NCBI GenBank assembly: GCA_016764355.1
Contig: JAESSA010000010.1
Coordinates: 1-36,890 of the forward strand
DNA length: 36,890 bases
Reading direction: 5' to 3'
Source of the DNA: Sneathiella sp.
GTDB lineage: Bacteria > Pseudomonadota > Alphaproteobacteria > Sneathiellales > Sneathiellaceae
Position 1 is the stretch's first letter; every line of letters starts with the position of its first letter. The notes below the pieces were generated by a model. It saw only the letters and a program-made list of their open reading frames with translations. It did not search any database and was not told the origin of the DNA. This document shows, piece after piece, positions 15,952-24,815 of the stretch. A program made the translations under genes and the position numbers.

Positions 15952-16225
15952 AGAAATACCCTCTTTAAATAAATATCTTTTCTGTGTTGCTTTTAAGACT
16001 ACGACTCGGGAGACGCAATCCATCTGTTTGGAAACACTACGAAGGGAACCTAAAAAAATGGTTAATGAATGGCCCTCAACGTCAATTTAAACCAATTTAA
16101 TTGCAAAACTCGCTTATTAGAAAATTCAGAAGGTGTTTTTAGCTCTCCATCAAAGCAAATGGAATTCTCAATAACTTGCGCAGTTATATCTTTTCCTTAT
16201 ATGTTGCACTGAAAAATAATATAAA

Positions 16226-16672
16226 ATGAGGTATGTTTTGTCTGATTATGAAAAATTACACGGACATTTTCTTGAAGACTTGTCTGTTGGAATGAGCGCC
16301 AGTTTTGAGAAAACAGTTTCTGAAGACGATATAGTGCTTTTTGCTGAAATCTCCGGTGATACTAATCCTGTTCATTTAAACAATGAATTTGCTGAGCAAA
16401 CGATCTTTAAAGAACGTATTGCTCATGGCATGTTATCTGCGGCGTTTATATCCACAGTTTTTGGGACGAAATTACCGGGTCCTGGTGCAATTTACATGAA
16501 CCAGAATTTGTCTTTTAAAGCACCTGTTCGGATTGGTGATACAGTTGTCGCGAAAGTTACTCTGCGAGAAATTAATGGAAAACGTGTCTCATTTGGCTGC
16601 GAATGCTGTGTCGGTGATACAGTAGTGCTGGAAGGGGATGCCACTTTAATGGTATCAAGGCGGCCTAAATAA
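16226..16672 (+). CDS. MaoC-like (R)-specific enoyl-CoA hydratase
   Basis: A 148-residue single hot-dog-fold protein. The hydratase-2 motif ISGDTNPVHLNNEFA (about 43-57) carries the catalytic Asp and His, and IAHGMLSA follows. It probably hydrates trans-2-enoyl-CoA to (R)-3-hydroxyacyl-CoA, linking beta-oxidation to polyhydroxyalkanoate or related metabolism; the actual substrate cannot be read. The start is uncertain: ATG 16226 has no ribosome site, while TTG at 16238 has GAGG 6 bases before it and would give 144 residues. It is 25 bases upstream of ribF on the same strand, a common alphaproteobacterial pairing. Confidence 0.9.
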   Translation: MRYVLSDYEKLHGHFLEDLSVGMSASFEKTVSEDDIVLFAEISGDTNPVHLNNEFAEQTIFKERIAHGMLSAAFISTVFGTKLPGPGAIYMNQNLSFKAPVRIGDTVVAKVTLREINGKRVSFGCECCVGDTVVLEGDATLMVSRRPK

Positions 16673-16697
16673 AAAGAAGAAAGCTGGAGTAAATCAA

Positions 16698-17696
16698 ATG
16701 CGCATTTTGCGAAAGTACAAAAAAGTTCCTGCAGAATGTCGTGGATTAGTACTTGCAATTGGGAATTTTGATGGTGTCCATCAGGGGCACCAATCAGTAA
16801 TTAGACATGCGCAAGAAGAAGCTAAATCCAGAAATGTGCCCTCAGGGGTCCTAACATTTGAGCCCCATTCTCGTGAATTTTTTGCGCCATCAGCTCCAGC
16901 TTTCAGATTGTCTGATCTAGAAACAAAAGCCGCCCACCTTAACTGGCTCGCTGTCGACGTAATGGTCGCTCTGCGGTTCGATTTGGAGTTTTCTCAAAAA
17001 TCAGCAGAAGAATTTGTAAAAGATGTGCTGGTTGATGGGTTCGACGTGAGCCACGTGGTTGTCGGATACGATTTCATCTTTGGCCACAAACGCCAGGGGA
17101 CGACGGTTGTTCTCGCGGAACTTGCAAAAAAATACGGTTTTGGTTTGACGGTAGTAGAACCTGTGGGCGTCGATACATTGATCTATTCATCTACTGCAAT
17201 CCGGGAATGTTTAGGCGATGGCGCTCCTAAGAAGGCGGCTAAACTACTGGGGCATTGGTGGGAAGTTGAGGGGCGCGTTATTGAGGGCGATAAGCGGGGT
17301 CGCACAATCGGCTTCCCTACGGCCAACATTCCTATTACCCATTATCATCCACCGAAGCTTGGCGTATATGCTGTTCGGGTTGGGTTGCATGCGGACCACA
17401 GTACAACGTGGGTGGATGCTGTCGCCAATTATGGAAACCGTCCAACATTTGATAAAAAAGATGTTTTGCTGGAAGTTCACCTTCTGAATTTTGAGGGGGA
17501 TCTATACTCTCAAAAAATACGCGTTGCTTTTGTCGACTTTATTCGGGATGAGAAAAAATTCTCTGGAATTGAGGAATTGGAAACCCAGATACATAAGGAT
17601 GTAGAAACAGCACGTATGTTGCTTGCAGAAGAGGGAAGTGAGCAAGGAAAATATGCTGATAAAAAGATTAATGCTTTAAAAAAGGCGGCAAAGTAA
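16698..17696 (+). CDS. ribF: Bifunctional riboflavin kinase/FAD synthetase RibF
   Basis: RibF converts riboflavin to FMN and then FAD. The 332-residue protein has an N-terminal nucleotidyltransferase domain with AIGNFDGVHQGHQ at about 22-34 and VVGYDFIFGHKRQG, and a C-terminal riboflavin-kinase domain with GRTIGFPTANI (the PTAN motif) and VANYGNRPTF. A short lysine-rich tail ends the protein. GGAG lies 9 bases before ATG 16698. It is followed by a 260-base gap and then ileS, a widely conserved ribF-ileS-lspA order in proteobacteria. No FMN riboswitch is seen upstream. Confidence 0.96.
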   Translation: MRILRKYKKVPAECRGLVLAIGNFDGVHQGHQSVIRHAQEEAKSRNVPSGVLTFEPHSREFFAPSAPAFRLSDLETKAAHLNWLAVDVMVALRFDLEFSQKSAEEFVKDVLVDGFDVSHVVVGYDFIFGHKRQGTTVVLAELAKKYGFGLTVVEPVGVDTLIYSSTAIRECLGDGAPKKAAKLLGHWWEVEGRVIEGDKRGRTIGFPTANIPITHYHPPKLGVYAVRVGLHADHSTTWVDAVANYGNRPTFDKKDVLLEVHLLNFEGDLYSQKIRVAFVDFIRDEKKFSGIEELETQIHKDVETARMLLAEEGSEQGKYADKKINALKKAAK

Positions 17697-17827
17697 GCAA
17701 AAGCTATTTTGCAAACTGATTTCTCGACAGAATATTCCTGAATTGATACAACAGTCAGCATGAAAACAATGCCGCTTGCAAAATATGGAGAGCGCCCTTT
17801 GGGTGTTTCAGTATGTCGAATTATCGG

Positions 17828-17852
17828 CCCGACCTCATAATGTAAGGTCGGG
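17828..17852. other. 8-bp hairpin in the ribF-ileS gap
   Basis: CCCGACCT (17828-17835) and AGGTCGGG (17845-17852) are exact complements around a 9-base loop. No T-run follows on either strand, so it is not a convincing intrinsic terminator. It is the only clear structure in the 260-base gap 17697-17956. Confidence 0.45.
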
Positions 17853-17956
17853 AACATTGGATTGTAGCCATATATTTTGCTGACAAGCCGCTTCAGGGCA
17901 ATAGTATCGCCCATAAAATTCTATTTTTTGACTACTGTTAGGATCAGTTTGCCACA

Positions 17957-20764
17957 ATGAGCACTGACTATAAATCTACACTTTTTTTGCCAAAAACAAC
18001 TTTCCCAATGAAAGCGGGCCTTCCCAATAAAGAACCGGGCTTTTTGGAACGTTGGGAAAATATGGATCTCTTCGCAATGTTGAGAGAACAGTCAAAGGAT
18101 CGGGAGCAGTTTATCCTGCATGATGGCCCTCCTTATGCCAACGGTCATTTGCATATGGGGCATGCCCTTAACAAGATTTTGAAAGATGTCATCAGCCGAA
18201 GCCAACAAATGATGGGTAAGAACTCTCATTATGTTCCCGGTTGGGATTGTCATGGCTTGCCAATTGAATGGAAAATTGAAGAAAAGTACCGGAAAGCTGG
18301 AAAGAACAAAGATGAAGTTCCGATTGTAGAGTTCCGTAAGGAATGCCGGGAATTCGCTGCTGAATGGGTTGATATTCAACGAGACGAGTTTAAACGGCTT
18401 GGCATTGTCGGTGATTGGGACCGTCCCTATTTGACGATGAGTTTTGATGCCGAAGCTCAGATTGTGAAGGAGCTTCTAAAATATGCCATGAACGGTGGTT
18501 TATACCGCGGCTCCAAACCCATTATGTGGTCGCCGGTTGAGAAAACAGCCCTTGCTGAAGCTGAGATTGAATATCACGATCACACATCTACGACTATTTT
18601 TGTGCGTTTTCCTGTGGCAAACGGGCCTGAGGAGTTTAAGGGTGCCAGCGTTGTCATCTGGACGACAACACCATGGACGATGCCTGGAAATAAAGCGATT
18701 TCATATGGTGGGGACATCGACTATGTCGGCATCGAAGTTGTCGGCGTAGAAGATAATTCTCTGGGTCAGATCGGTGAGAAACTTATTGTTGCGGCGGATC
18801 TTCTCGAGAGTGTTAAAGCCGAATGTGGCATCTTGGATGCTAAAATCTATTGGGAAGGTAAAGGGGAGCAGCTGAAAGGTGTTCTTTGCCGTCACCCTTT
18901 CGATGGTCAAGGCTATGATTATGATGTGCCGCTAATTGAGGGTGGTCATGTGACCGTCGATGCTGGTACTGGCTTTGTTCATACAGCACCAGGTCATGGT
19001 CTGGAAGATTTTGAAGTTTGTAAAAGTTACAATATTGAGATCCCGCAAACTGTTGGTGAAGATGGAACTTTCTTTAGTCATGTCCCAATGTTCGCGGGAG
19101 AGCATGTTTATAAGTGTAACGACCATGTGGCCGACGAGCTTGAAAATGCGGGATGTTTGCTTAAACGCGGAAAAATAAAACATTCATATCCTCATTCATG
19201 GCGCTCGAAAGCACCGCTGATCTATCGCAATACCAGTCAGTGGTTCATTTCCATGGAAACCAATGATCTGCGTGCGAAAGCGATGAAGGCCATTGATGAT
19301 ACTAAATGGTATCCGCAATCTGGCCGTAAACGGATTTCCACCATGGTGGAAAATCGGCCTGATTGGTTGTTGTCTCGTCAACGTGCCTGGGGTGTTCCTA
19401 TTACGATTTTCGCTCACAAAGAAACAGGCGAAATTCTGCGGGATGAGGCTGTTAATGGGCGTATTATGGAAGTGATGGAAGCCGAAGGGTCTGATGCATG
19501 GTATTCATCTGATGCAAGCCGTTTCCTCGGGAATGCCTATAATTCAGATGATTACGAGATGGTTCAAGATATTCTGGATGTATGGTTTGATTCTGGTTGT
19601 ACTCATGCATTTACGCTTGAAAATCGTCCGGAACTCAAATGGCCAGCAGATTTATATCTGGAAGGGACTGATCAGCATCGCGGCTGGTTCCATTCTTCCT
19701 TGCTGGAATCATCGGGTACAAGGGGCCGTGCGCCTTATGACGCAGTTCTGACTCATGGGTTCGTTCTGGATGGGAAAGGGCGCAAGATGTCCAAATCCCT
19801 TGGCAATATCATTGCACCAGAGAAAATCATCAAGCAAAGCGGTGCGGATATTTTGCGCCTATGGGTAGTTGCATCCGATTATACGGACGATATGCGGATT
19901 GGAAACGAGATCGTTCAAGGTCAGGTTGATAGCTATCGTAGGTTACGCAATACCCTCCGATTTATCTTGGGAAATCTTGATAATTGGGATGATGCAGAAA
20001 AAATTGATGTGTCCGAAATGCCCGAGTTGGAGCAATGGATTCTGCACAGACTTTCTGTCTTGGATGTTCAAATTCGTAAAAATTGCAAGGAATACGAATT
20101 TGGGCGCATGTTTACAGCCATTCAAAATTTCTGCACGTTGGAGCTGTCAGCTTTCTACTTCGATATTAGAAAAGATGTGCTCTATTGTGACGGTGTAGAT
20201 GAACCACGCCGCCGTGCAGCACGGACTGTATTAGATCAGCTTTTCCACTGCCTGACTTCTTGGCTTGCCCCAATTTTGGTCTTTACTGCCGAAGAAACGT
20301 GGCTCTCTCGTTTCCCGGGGGATGAGAGCAGTGTTCATTTGAACCAGTTCCCTGAAATCCCTGCGAATTGGCAGAATGACCAATTGGATGGTCGCTGGAT
20401 GAAAGTTCGGGCATTCCGCCGTGTGGTTACGGGCGCGCTGGAAATTGAACGGCGTGAGAAGCGTATTGGATCAAGTCTGCAGGCGGCTCCTACAGTCTTT
20501 GTGAGCGATGAATATAAATCACTCCTTGAAGATCTGCCTCTTGATGATATCTGTATTACGTCTGGTTTGACTTTGAACGATGGCGTTGCACCTGAAGGCG
20601 CATTTGCATTGGACGAAGTTCCGGGAGTGGCAGTTGTCCCTGCTTTGGCAGAAGGCAATAAGTGTGATCGCTGTTGGAAAACCTTGGATGAGGTTGGCGC
20701 AAATGCGGCCCACGAAAGTTTATGCGGTCGGTGTGCTGACGTTGTAGATACTATGGATGTTTAG
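17957..20764 (+). CDS. ileS: Isoleucyl-tRNA synthetase
   Basis: A class-I aminoacyl-tRNA synthetase of 935 residues that charges tRNA-Ile. The HIGH-type motif is PPYANGHLHMGHA at about 58-70 (HMGH), the editing CP1 domain contains VIWTTTPWTMPGN and GTGFVHTAPGHG, and the KMSKS loop is GRKMSKSLGN at about 608-617. The C-terminal zinc module has CDRCW and then CGRCADVV, typical of the bacterial type-1 enzyme. AGGA lies 12 bases before ATG 17957. It is followed after 12 bases by lspA, the usual order. Confidence 0.97.
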   Translation: MSTDYKSTLFLPKTTFPMKAGLPNKEPGFLERWENMDLFAMLREQSKDREQFILHDGPPYANGHLHMGHALNKILKDVISRSQQMMGKNSHYVPGWDCHGLPIEWKIEEKYRKAGKNKDEVPIVEFRKECREFAAEWVDIQRDEFKRLGIVGDWDRPYLTMSFDAEAQIVKELLKYAMNGGLYRGSKPIMWSPVEKTALAEAEIEYHDHTSTTIFVRFPVANGPEEFKGASVVIWTTTPWTMPGNKAISYGGDIDYVGIEVVGVEDNSLGQIGEKLIVAADLLESVKAECGILDAKIYWEGKGEQLKGVLCRHPFDGQGYDYDVPLIEGGHVTVDAGTGFVHTAPGHGLEDFEVCKSYNIEIPQTVGEDGTFFSHVPMFAGEHVYKCNDHVADELENAGCLLKRGKIKHSYPHSWRSKAPLIYRNTSQWFISMETNDLRAKAMKAIDDTKWYPQSGRKRISTMVENRPDWLLSRQRAWGVPITIFAHKETGEILRDEAVNGRIMEVMEAEGSDAWYSSDASRFLGNAYNSDDYEMVQDILDVWFDSGCTHAFTLENRPELKWPADLYLEGTDQHRGWFHSSLLESSGTRGRAPYDAVLTHGFVLDGKGRKMSKSLGNIIAPEKIIKQSGADILRLWVVASDYTDDMRIGNEIVQGQVDSYRRLRNTLRFILGNLDNWDDAEKIDVSEMPELEQWILHRLSVLDVQIRKNCKEYEFGRMFTAIQNFCTLELSAFYFDIRKDVLYCDGVDEPRRRAARTVLDQLFHCLTSWLAPILVFTAEETWLSRFPGDESSVHLNQFPEIPANWQNDQLDGRWMKVRAFRRVVTGALEIERREKRIGSSLQAAPTVFVSDEYKSLLEDLPLDDICITSGLTLNDGVAPEGAFALDEVPGVAVVPALAEGNKCDRCWKTLDEVGANAAHESLCGRCADVVDTMDV

Positions 20765-20776
20765 GCAGAAAATTAA

Positions 20777-21262
20777 GTGAATCCAAACTTGAAACTTGGC
20801 CTGATCGTGGCGACTATTTCAGTCGTGATTGATCAGGTGTTTAAAATCCAGATGGTCGAATATATGTCGGCGCATCCCTATGGCATCGATGTAACGTCCT
20901 TTTTCCGCCTGGTCATGGTTTGGAATAGTGGTGTTAGCTTTGGTATGTTCGCTGGCGGTGAGACAACGCGCTGGATACTGATAGGAATCTCTTCAATCAT
21001 TAGCCTTGTACTCGTCGTTTGGCTTGCAAAGGCAGATAAAAAAATACTGGGGCTCGCGATTGGTCTGATTTTGGGCGGAGCCCTTGGAAATGTGGCCGAC
21101 CGCATTCATTATGGGCGCGTTGCAGATTTCTTTGATGTTGATCTTATCTTTATGAGATGGCCTGCTTTTAACATCGCTGACATCGTGATTGTTTGCGGTG
21201 TATTGCTCATGTTGTTGGAAAGCTTGTTTTTTGAGCAAAAATCTACTAAAAATGACTCGTAA
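20777..21262 (+). CDS. lspA: Lipoprotein signal peptidase LspA
   Basis: LspA (signal peptidase II) cleaves the signal peptides of diacylglyceryl-modified prolipoproteins in the inner membrane. The 161-residue protein has four hydrophobic segments, VIDQVFK near the N-terminus, the VWNSGVSFGMF motif, and the two catalytic aspartates in GNVADRIHYGRVADFF and FNIADIVIV. The start is GTG 20777, 12 bases after ileS. The lipoprotein gene that follows encodes a likely substrate. Confidence 0.95.
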   Translation: MNPNLKLGLIVATISVVIDQVFKIQMVEYMSAHPYGIDVTSFFRLVMVWNSGVSFGMFAGGETTRWILIGISSIISLVLVVWLAKADKKILGLAIGLILGGALGNVADRIHYGRVADFFDVDLIFMRWPAFNIADIVIVCGVLLMLLESLFFEQKSTKNDS

Positions 21263-21279
21263 ATTTGGGGCTTGAGAAA

Positions 21280-21864
21280 ATGTATAAATCTAGCAAATTG
21301 ACTGGTCTTGTATTGCTTGGCTCACTTGCACTTACTGGGTGTGAGGGAACGCGTCAGGCACTTGGCATTGAAGATAAAAAAGGACCGGATGAATTTGCGG
21401 TCTTGACCAAGGCTCCCTTGATCATCCCTCCTGATTTCTCATTGCGTCCGCCTGCTCCGGGTCAAAAAGGCCCTCAAGACGCCTTGCTTCGCAATTCTGC
21501 CCGAAATAGCTTGTTGGGAACTTCGAATAAGTCAGGCGTGATTACGCAAGAAGAGGCAAGTGCCGCAGGTATATCAGCAGGGGAGCTCGCGCTCCTACGC
21601 AAAGCGGATGCAGAACATGCGGATTCTTCTATTCGCCAAGTTGTCGATGCTGAAACATCGACATTGGCTGAAAATGATCAGTCTTTGATGGAACGAATCA
21701 TGTTTTGGCAAACACAGCCTGAATTTGGGACAATTGTCGATCCTTCGAAAGAAAAGAAGCGTATTCAAGAAAATGCTGCTCTTGGAAACCCAGCATCCGA
21801 AGGTGCAGAGACACCTACAATTGAGCGAAAGAAACGTGCTCTTCTTGAAGGTCTGTTTAACTAA
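21280..21864 (+). CDS. DUF3035-type lipoprotein
   Basis: A 194-residue envelope lipoprotein. The signal peptide ends in the lipobox LALTGC (Cys about residue 21), so it should be processed by LspA. The mature part begins with EGTRQALGIEDKKGPDEFAV, then APLIIPPDFSLRPPAPG, a proline-rich region matching DUF3035, a family found in alphaproteobacteria downstream of lspA. The C-terminal half is charged and likely helical. ATG 21280 is preferred over the TTG five codons earlier. Two M16 peptidase genes follow. Its function is not known. Confidence 0.85.
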   Translation: MYKSSKLTGLVLLGSLALTGCEGTRQALGIEDKKGPDEFAVLTKAPLIIPPDFSLRPPAPGQKGPQDALLRNSARNSLLGTSNKSGVITQEEASAAGISAGELALLRKADAEHADSSIRQVVDAETSTLAENDQSLMERIMFWQTQPEFGTIVDPSKEKKRIQENAALGNPASEGAETPTIERKKRALLEGLFN

Positions 21865-21887
21865 TCTAACTTTTGATGTAATTGCCC

Positions 21888-21912
21888 ATCTGTCCTGATC
21901 CTCAGGGCAGAT
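21888..21912. other. 11-bp hairpin between the DUF3035 and M16 genes
   Basis: Arms 21888-21898 and 21902-21912 pair over 11 positions, with one G-U when read on the plus strand, around a TCC loop. It begins 24 bases after the lipoprotein stop. A short T stretch (CTTTTC) occurs only about 17 bases later, so it may be a partial terminator or RNA-processing point. Confidence 0.45.
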
Positions 21913-22003
21913 CTCGATAATGTGACTTTTCAAGTCCCTACCCATATGCATTTTTGATCCCTATATGCCGTTATGAATGGGTATTAACGAATTAGGTTCT
22001 GAC

Positions 22004-23365
22004 ATGGGTATTAACAAATTATCGTCTGCAATTTTTGCCTTAACTCTGTTTGCAATGACATTGGTTGGCATAAACGCCAGCATAGCAGAGACTATCCCGC
22101 CGCTTTTCGATCCAAAAACGCTAACTCTTGAAAATGGGTTAGAGGTTGTTGTCATTGAAGATCACAGGGCACCTGTTGTTACTCACATGGTCTGGTACAA
22201 AATCGGGTCCGCAGATGAGCCGTCTGGTAAATCAGGTATCGCACATTTTCTGGAACATCTTATGTTCAAGGGAACGAAGACCGTACCATCTGGCGAGTTT
22301 TCTTCCATTGTTGCTAAAAATGGGGGGCAGGATAATGCCTTCACATCGTTGGATTATACAGCCTATTTCCAGAATGCTAGTGTTGATAAACTACCGCTGT
22401 TGATGGAAATCGAAGCAGACCGCATGAGTAACCTCGTTCTCAATGACAAGGTTGTTGGTCCTGAATTGAAAGTTGTACTCGAAGAGCGGTCTCAAAGAAC
22501 GGACAATAATCCAGCCTCTCTATTTGGAGAGCAAATAAGTGCTGCCCAGTATCTTGCGCACCCATACGGAATTCCAGTCATCGGGTGGCGGAATGAAATT
22601 GAGAAACTGACTACGCAGGATGCAATCGATTGGTACAAGAAATACTATGCGCCCAATAATGCCATTCTTGTGGTTGCCGGAGATGTGAAGGCTGATAAAG
22701 TTTTTGCTCTTGCCCGGCAATATTATGGCCCCCAAAAACCGATAGTGTTGCCGGTGCGTAAACGCCTCCAAGAGCCACCTCAGCTCGCCAAGAGAACACT
22801 TGTTATGCGGGATAAAAGAGTTCGCGAACCATCCTGGCGGCAGAGTTACTTAGCCCCTTCCATACGCACAGGCGACTTGAAAGAAGTTCGTGCATTGGAG
22901 ATATTGAACGAGATCTTAAGTGGGGGTGTAACAAGCAGGCTTTATTCAAAACTTGTTATTGATGAGAAAATTGCGTCCAGTATTGGTGCTTATTATAATT
23001 CAAGCTCCTTCGATCCCTCAACTTTTACTTTCTATGGAAGTCCTGCTAATGGTCATTCGTTGGACAAATTGGAAAAAGGCGTCCAAAGGATCATTGAAGA
23101 GGTGATGAATAATGGCGTGACCGCGGAAGAGGTTGCGCTTGCCAAAAAGCAGCTGTTGGCTGCTGCCATATACGCCCGTGATAGCATTAGTGGAGCCGCC
23201 AATATTTTTGGAAGAGCCTTGGCAAGCGGTGAGGCTATTGAAAATGTGGTTCATTGGCCGGCACAGATTTCTGAAGTAACATTAGACCAGGTGGACAAAG
23301 CGGCGAAAGCTCTTTTCGTAGAGCGCCAGTCTGTTGTCGGTAAGCTTTTTCCTGAGGAGAAATAA
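22004..23365 (+). CDS. M16B zinc metallopeptidase, catalytic subunit
   Basis: A 453-residue pitrilysin-family (M16) protein with an N-terminal signal peptide (hydrophobic about 8-26, cleavage near ASIAE), so periplasmic. The inverted zinc motif HFLEHLMFKGT places H81 and H85 as ligands and E84 as base, with the downstream Glu in EADRMSNLVL. The C-terminal half lacks the strong R/Y pair that the next gene supplies. An upstream ATG at 21977 would add nine residues repeating the start (MGINELGSD then MGINKLSS); the downstream ATG has the better AGG spacing. The stop is followed after 2 bases by the partner gene, consistent with a heterodimer that degrades peptides or processes envelope proteins. 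Confidence 0.93.
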   Translation: MGINKLSSAIFALTLFAMTLVGINASIAETIPPLFDPKTLTLENGLEVVVIEDHRAPVVTHMVWYKIGSADEPSGKSGIAHFLEHLMFKGTKTVPSGEFSSIVAKNGGQDNAFTSLDYTAYFQNASVDKLPLLMEIEADRMSNLVLNDKVVGPELKVVLEERSQRTDNNPASLFGEQISAAQYLAHPYGIPVIGWRNEIEKLTTQDAIDWYKKYYAPNNAILVVAGDVKADKVFALARQYYGPQKPIVLPVRKRLQEPPQLAKRTLVMRDKRVREPSWRQSYLAPSIRTGDLKEVRALEILNEILSGGVTSRLYSKLVIDEKIASSIGAYYNSSSFDPSTFTFYGSPANGHSLDKLEKGVQRIIEEVMNNGVTAEEVALAKKQLLAAAIYARDSISGAANIFGRALASGEAIENVVHWPAQISEVTLDQVDKAAKALFVERQSVVGKLFPEEK

Positions 23366-23367
23366 AG

Positions 23368-24702
23368 ATGTTCAGCCTACCCTCTCAAATGCGTACTTTA
23401 TCTTCTCTTATGGCCTCAATCTTGATGCTGATGGTCGTTCTGGTGGGTACGGTGAAAGCTACGGAAATACAGGAGATAACTAGTCCTGGTGGTATAAAAG
23501 CCTGGTTTGTTGAAGAAAGGTCAATTCCGATTTTAAGTATGGAAGTTGCCTGGAAGGGAGGATCAAGCATTGAGGCCGCTGAAAAAGCGGGGCTTGCAAA
23601 TCTTGTGGCTTCAACAATGGATGAAGGAGCCGGTGATTTCGATAGCAGGGCTTTCCAGAAACGGCTGTCTGACAACGCTATTTCTTTGAAATTTAACGCT
23701 TCAAAAGACAGTTTTCAAGGAAGTTTGAAAACTCTTAGCAAAAACCGCGAAGAGGCGTTTTCGTTGTTCTCTATTGCGTTGACTGATCCTAGGTTTGATG
23801 CGGAACCTGTTGAGAGAATTCGGAATCAAATTCTCGTAGGGTTAAACCGAAAATTATCAGATCCAAACAGTTTGGCCGGGCGAGCTTGGTTTGAAATTGC
23901 TTTTCCCAACCACCCTTACAGTGTTCCCACGGAAGGAGTGATTGAGACTGTCTCAAAGATAACGCAAAAGGATTTGGTTGATTTCAAGAAAGATCAAATC
24001 GCGCGTGATAATATGGTTGTCGCGGTAATTGGTGACATTGGAAAAGACGAATTAGGCCTATTACTTGATAAAACGTTTTTAGGGGTTCAAAAAACAGCTC
24101 GGCTGGTGGAAGTCCCCGATGTTAAGCCTATGCATCAGTTGAGTGAAAAGATAATCGAACAGGACATTCCTCAAAGCGTTGTTGTTTTCGGTGGTGCAGG
24201 CGTTAAACGGGATGATCCAGATTATTATGCTGCCTATATCCTGAATTATATACTTGGTGGTGGCGGATTTGAATCAAGGCTGACCAAAGAGATCCGCGAA
24301 AAACGGGGGCTTGTTTATTCTGTTTATAGTTATTTGTATCCCCTACGTCATTCGGGCTTGCAATTAGGCGGGTTTGGAACCAGTAACGCATCTGTCGGAG
24401 AGGCAGTTAAACTTTTAAAAACAGAGCTTCTTAAAATTCGCAAAGATGGCGTGACTGCGGATGAATTGGCTGCTGCAAAAACATATATAAACGGGTCTTT
24501 CCCTTTGCGCTTGTCATCCAACTCCAAGATTGCAAACATCATGGTTAGTATGCAAGTCTTTGATTTACCCGTGCAATATTTGAATGATCGTCCGGGTTAT
24601 ATTAATGCGGTGACGTTAGATGATATTCTTCGCGTTGCGCAACGCCTAATCAATCCAGAAAATATGATTATTACAGTAGTTGGAAAGCCTGAGGGCCTAT
24701 AA
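23368..24702 (+). CDS. M16B peptidase, non-zinc partner subunit
   Basis: A 444-residue M16-family protein with a signal peptide (hydrophobic about 12-31, ending near VKATE). The position of HxxEH is occupied by NLVASTMDEG, with no zinc ligands, so it cannot be catalytic alone. The C-terminal domain keeps REKRGLVYSVYSYL, whose Arg and Tyr complete the active site of the zinc subunit in two-chain M16B enzymes. Start ATG 23368 follows the catalytic subunit's stop by 2 bases. The pair fits an obligate periplasmic heterodimer. Confidence 0.92.
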   Translation: MFSLPSQMRTLSSLMASILMLMVVLVGTVKATEIQEITSPGGIKAWFVEERSIPILSMEVAWKGGSSIEAAEKAGLANLVASTMDEGAGDFDSRAFQKRLSDNAISLKFNASKDSFQGSLKTLSKNREEAFSLFSIALTDPRFDAEPVERIRNQILVGLNRKLSDPNSLAGRAWFEIAFPNHPYSVPTEGVIETVSKITQKDLVDFKKDQIARDNMVVAVIGDIGKDELGLLLDKTFLGVQKTARLVEVPDVKPMHQLSEKIIEQDIPQSVVVFGGAGVKRDDPDYYAAYILNYILGGGGFESRLTKEIREKRGLVYSVYSYLYPLRHSGLQLGGFGTSNASVGEAVKLLKTELLKIRKDGVTADELAAAKTYINGSFPLRLSSNSKIANIMVSMQVFDLPVQYLNDRPGYINAVTLDDILRVAQRLINPENMIITVVGKPEGL

Positions 24703-24815
24703 ATCTCTCGGAAACAGTTCGAAAAAAATAGGCGCATCCCCTTTGGTTTGATACTGTCAGGAAATGTAGTGTTTAGTAGCGTGTTTACTTTGGCTTCTGG
24801 CATCTAGAAGGTCTC

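Noticed and set aside
17510-17914. 134-codon open frame on the minus strand covering the ribF-ileS gap
   Set aside because: It runs nearly 190 bases antisense through the end of ribF, has no ribosome site and matches no family I know; the ribF frame is secure.
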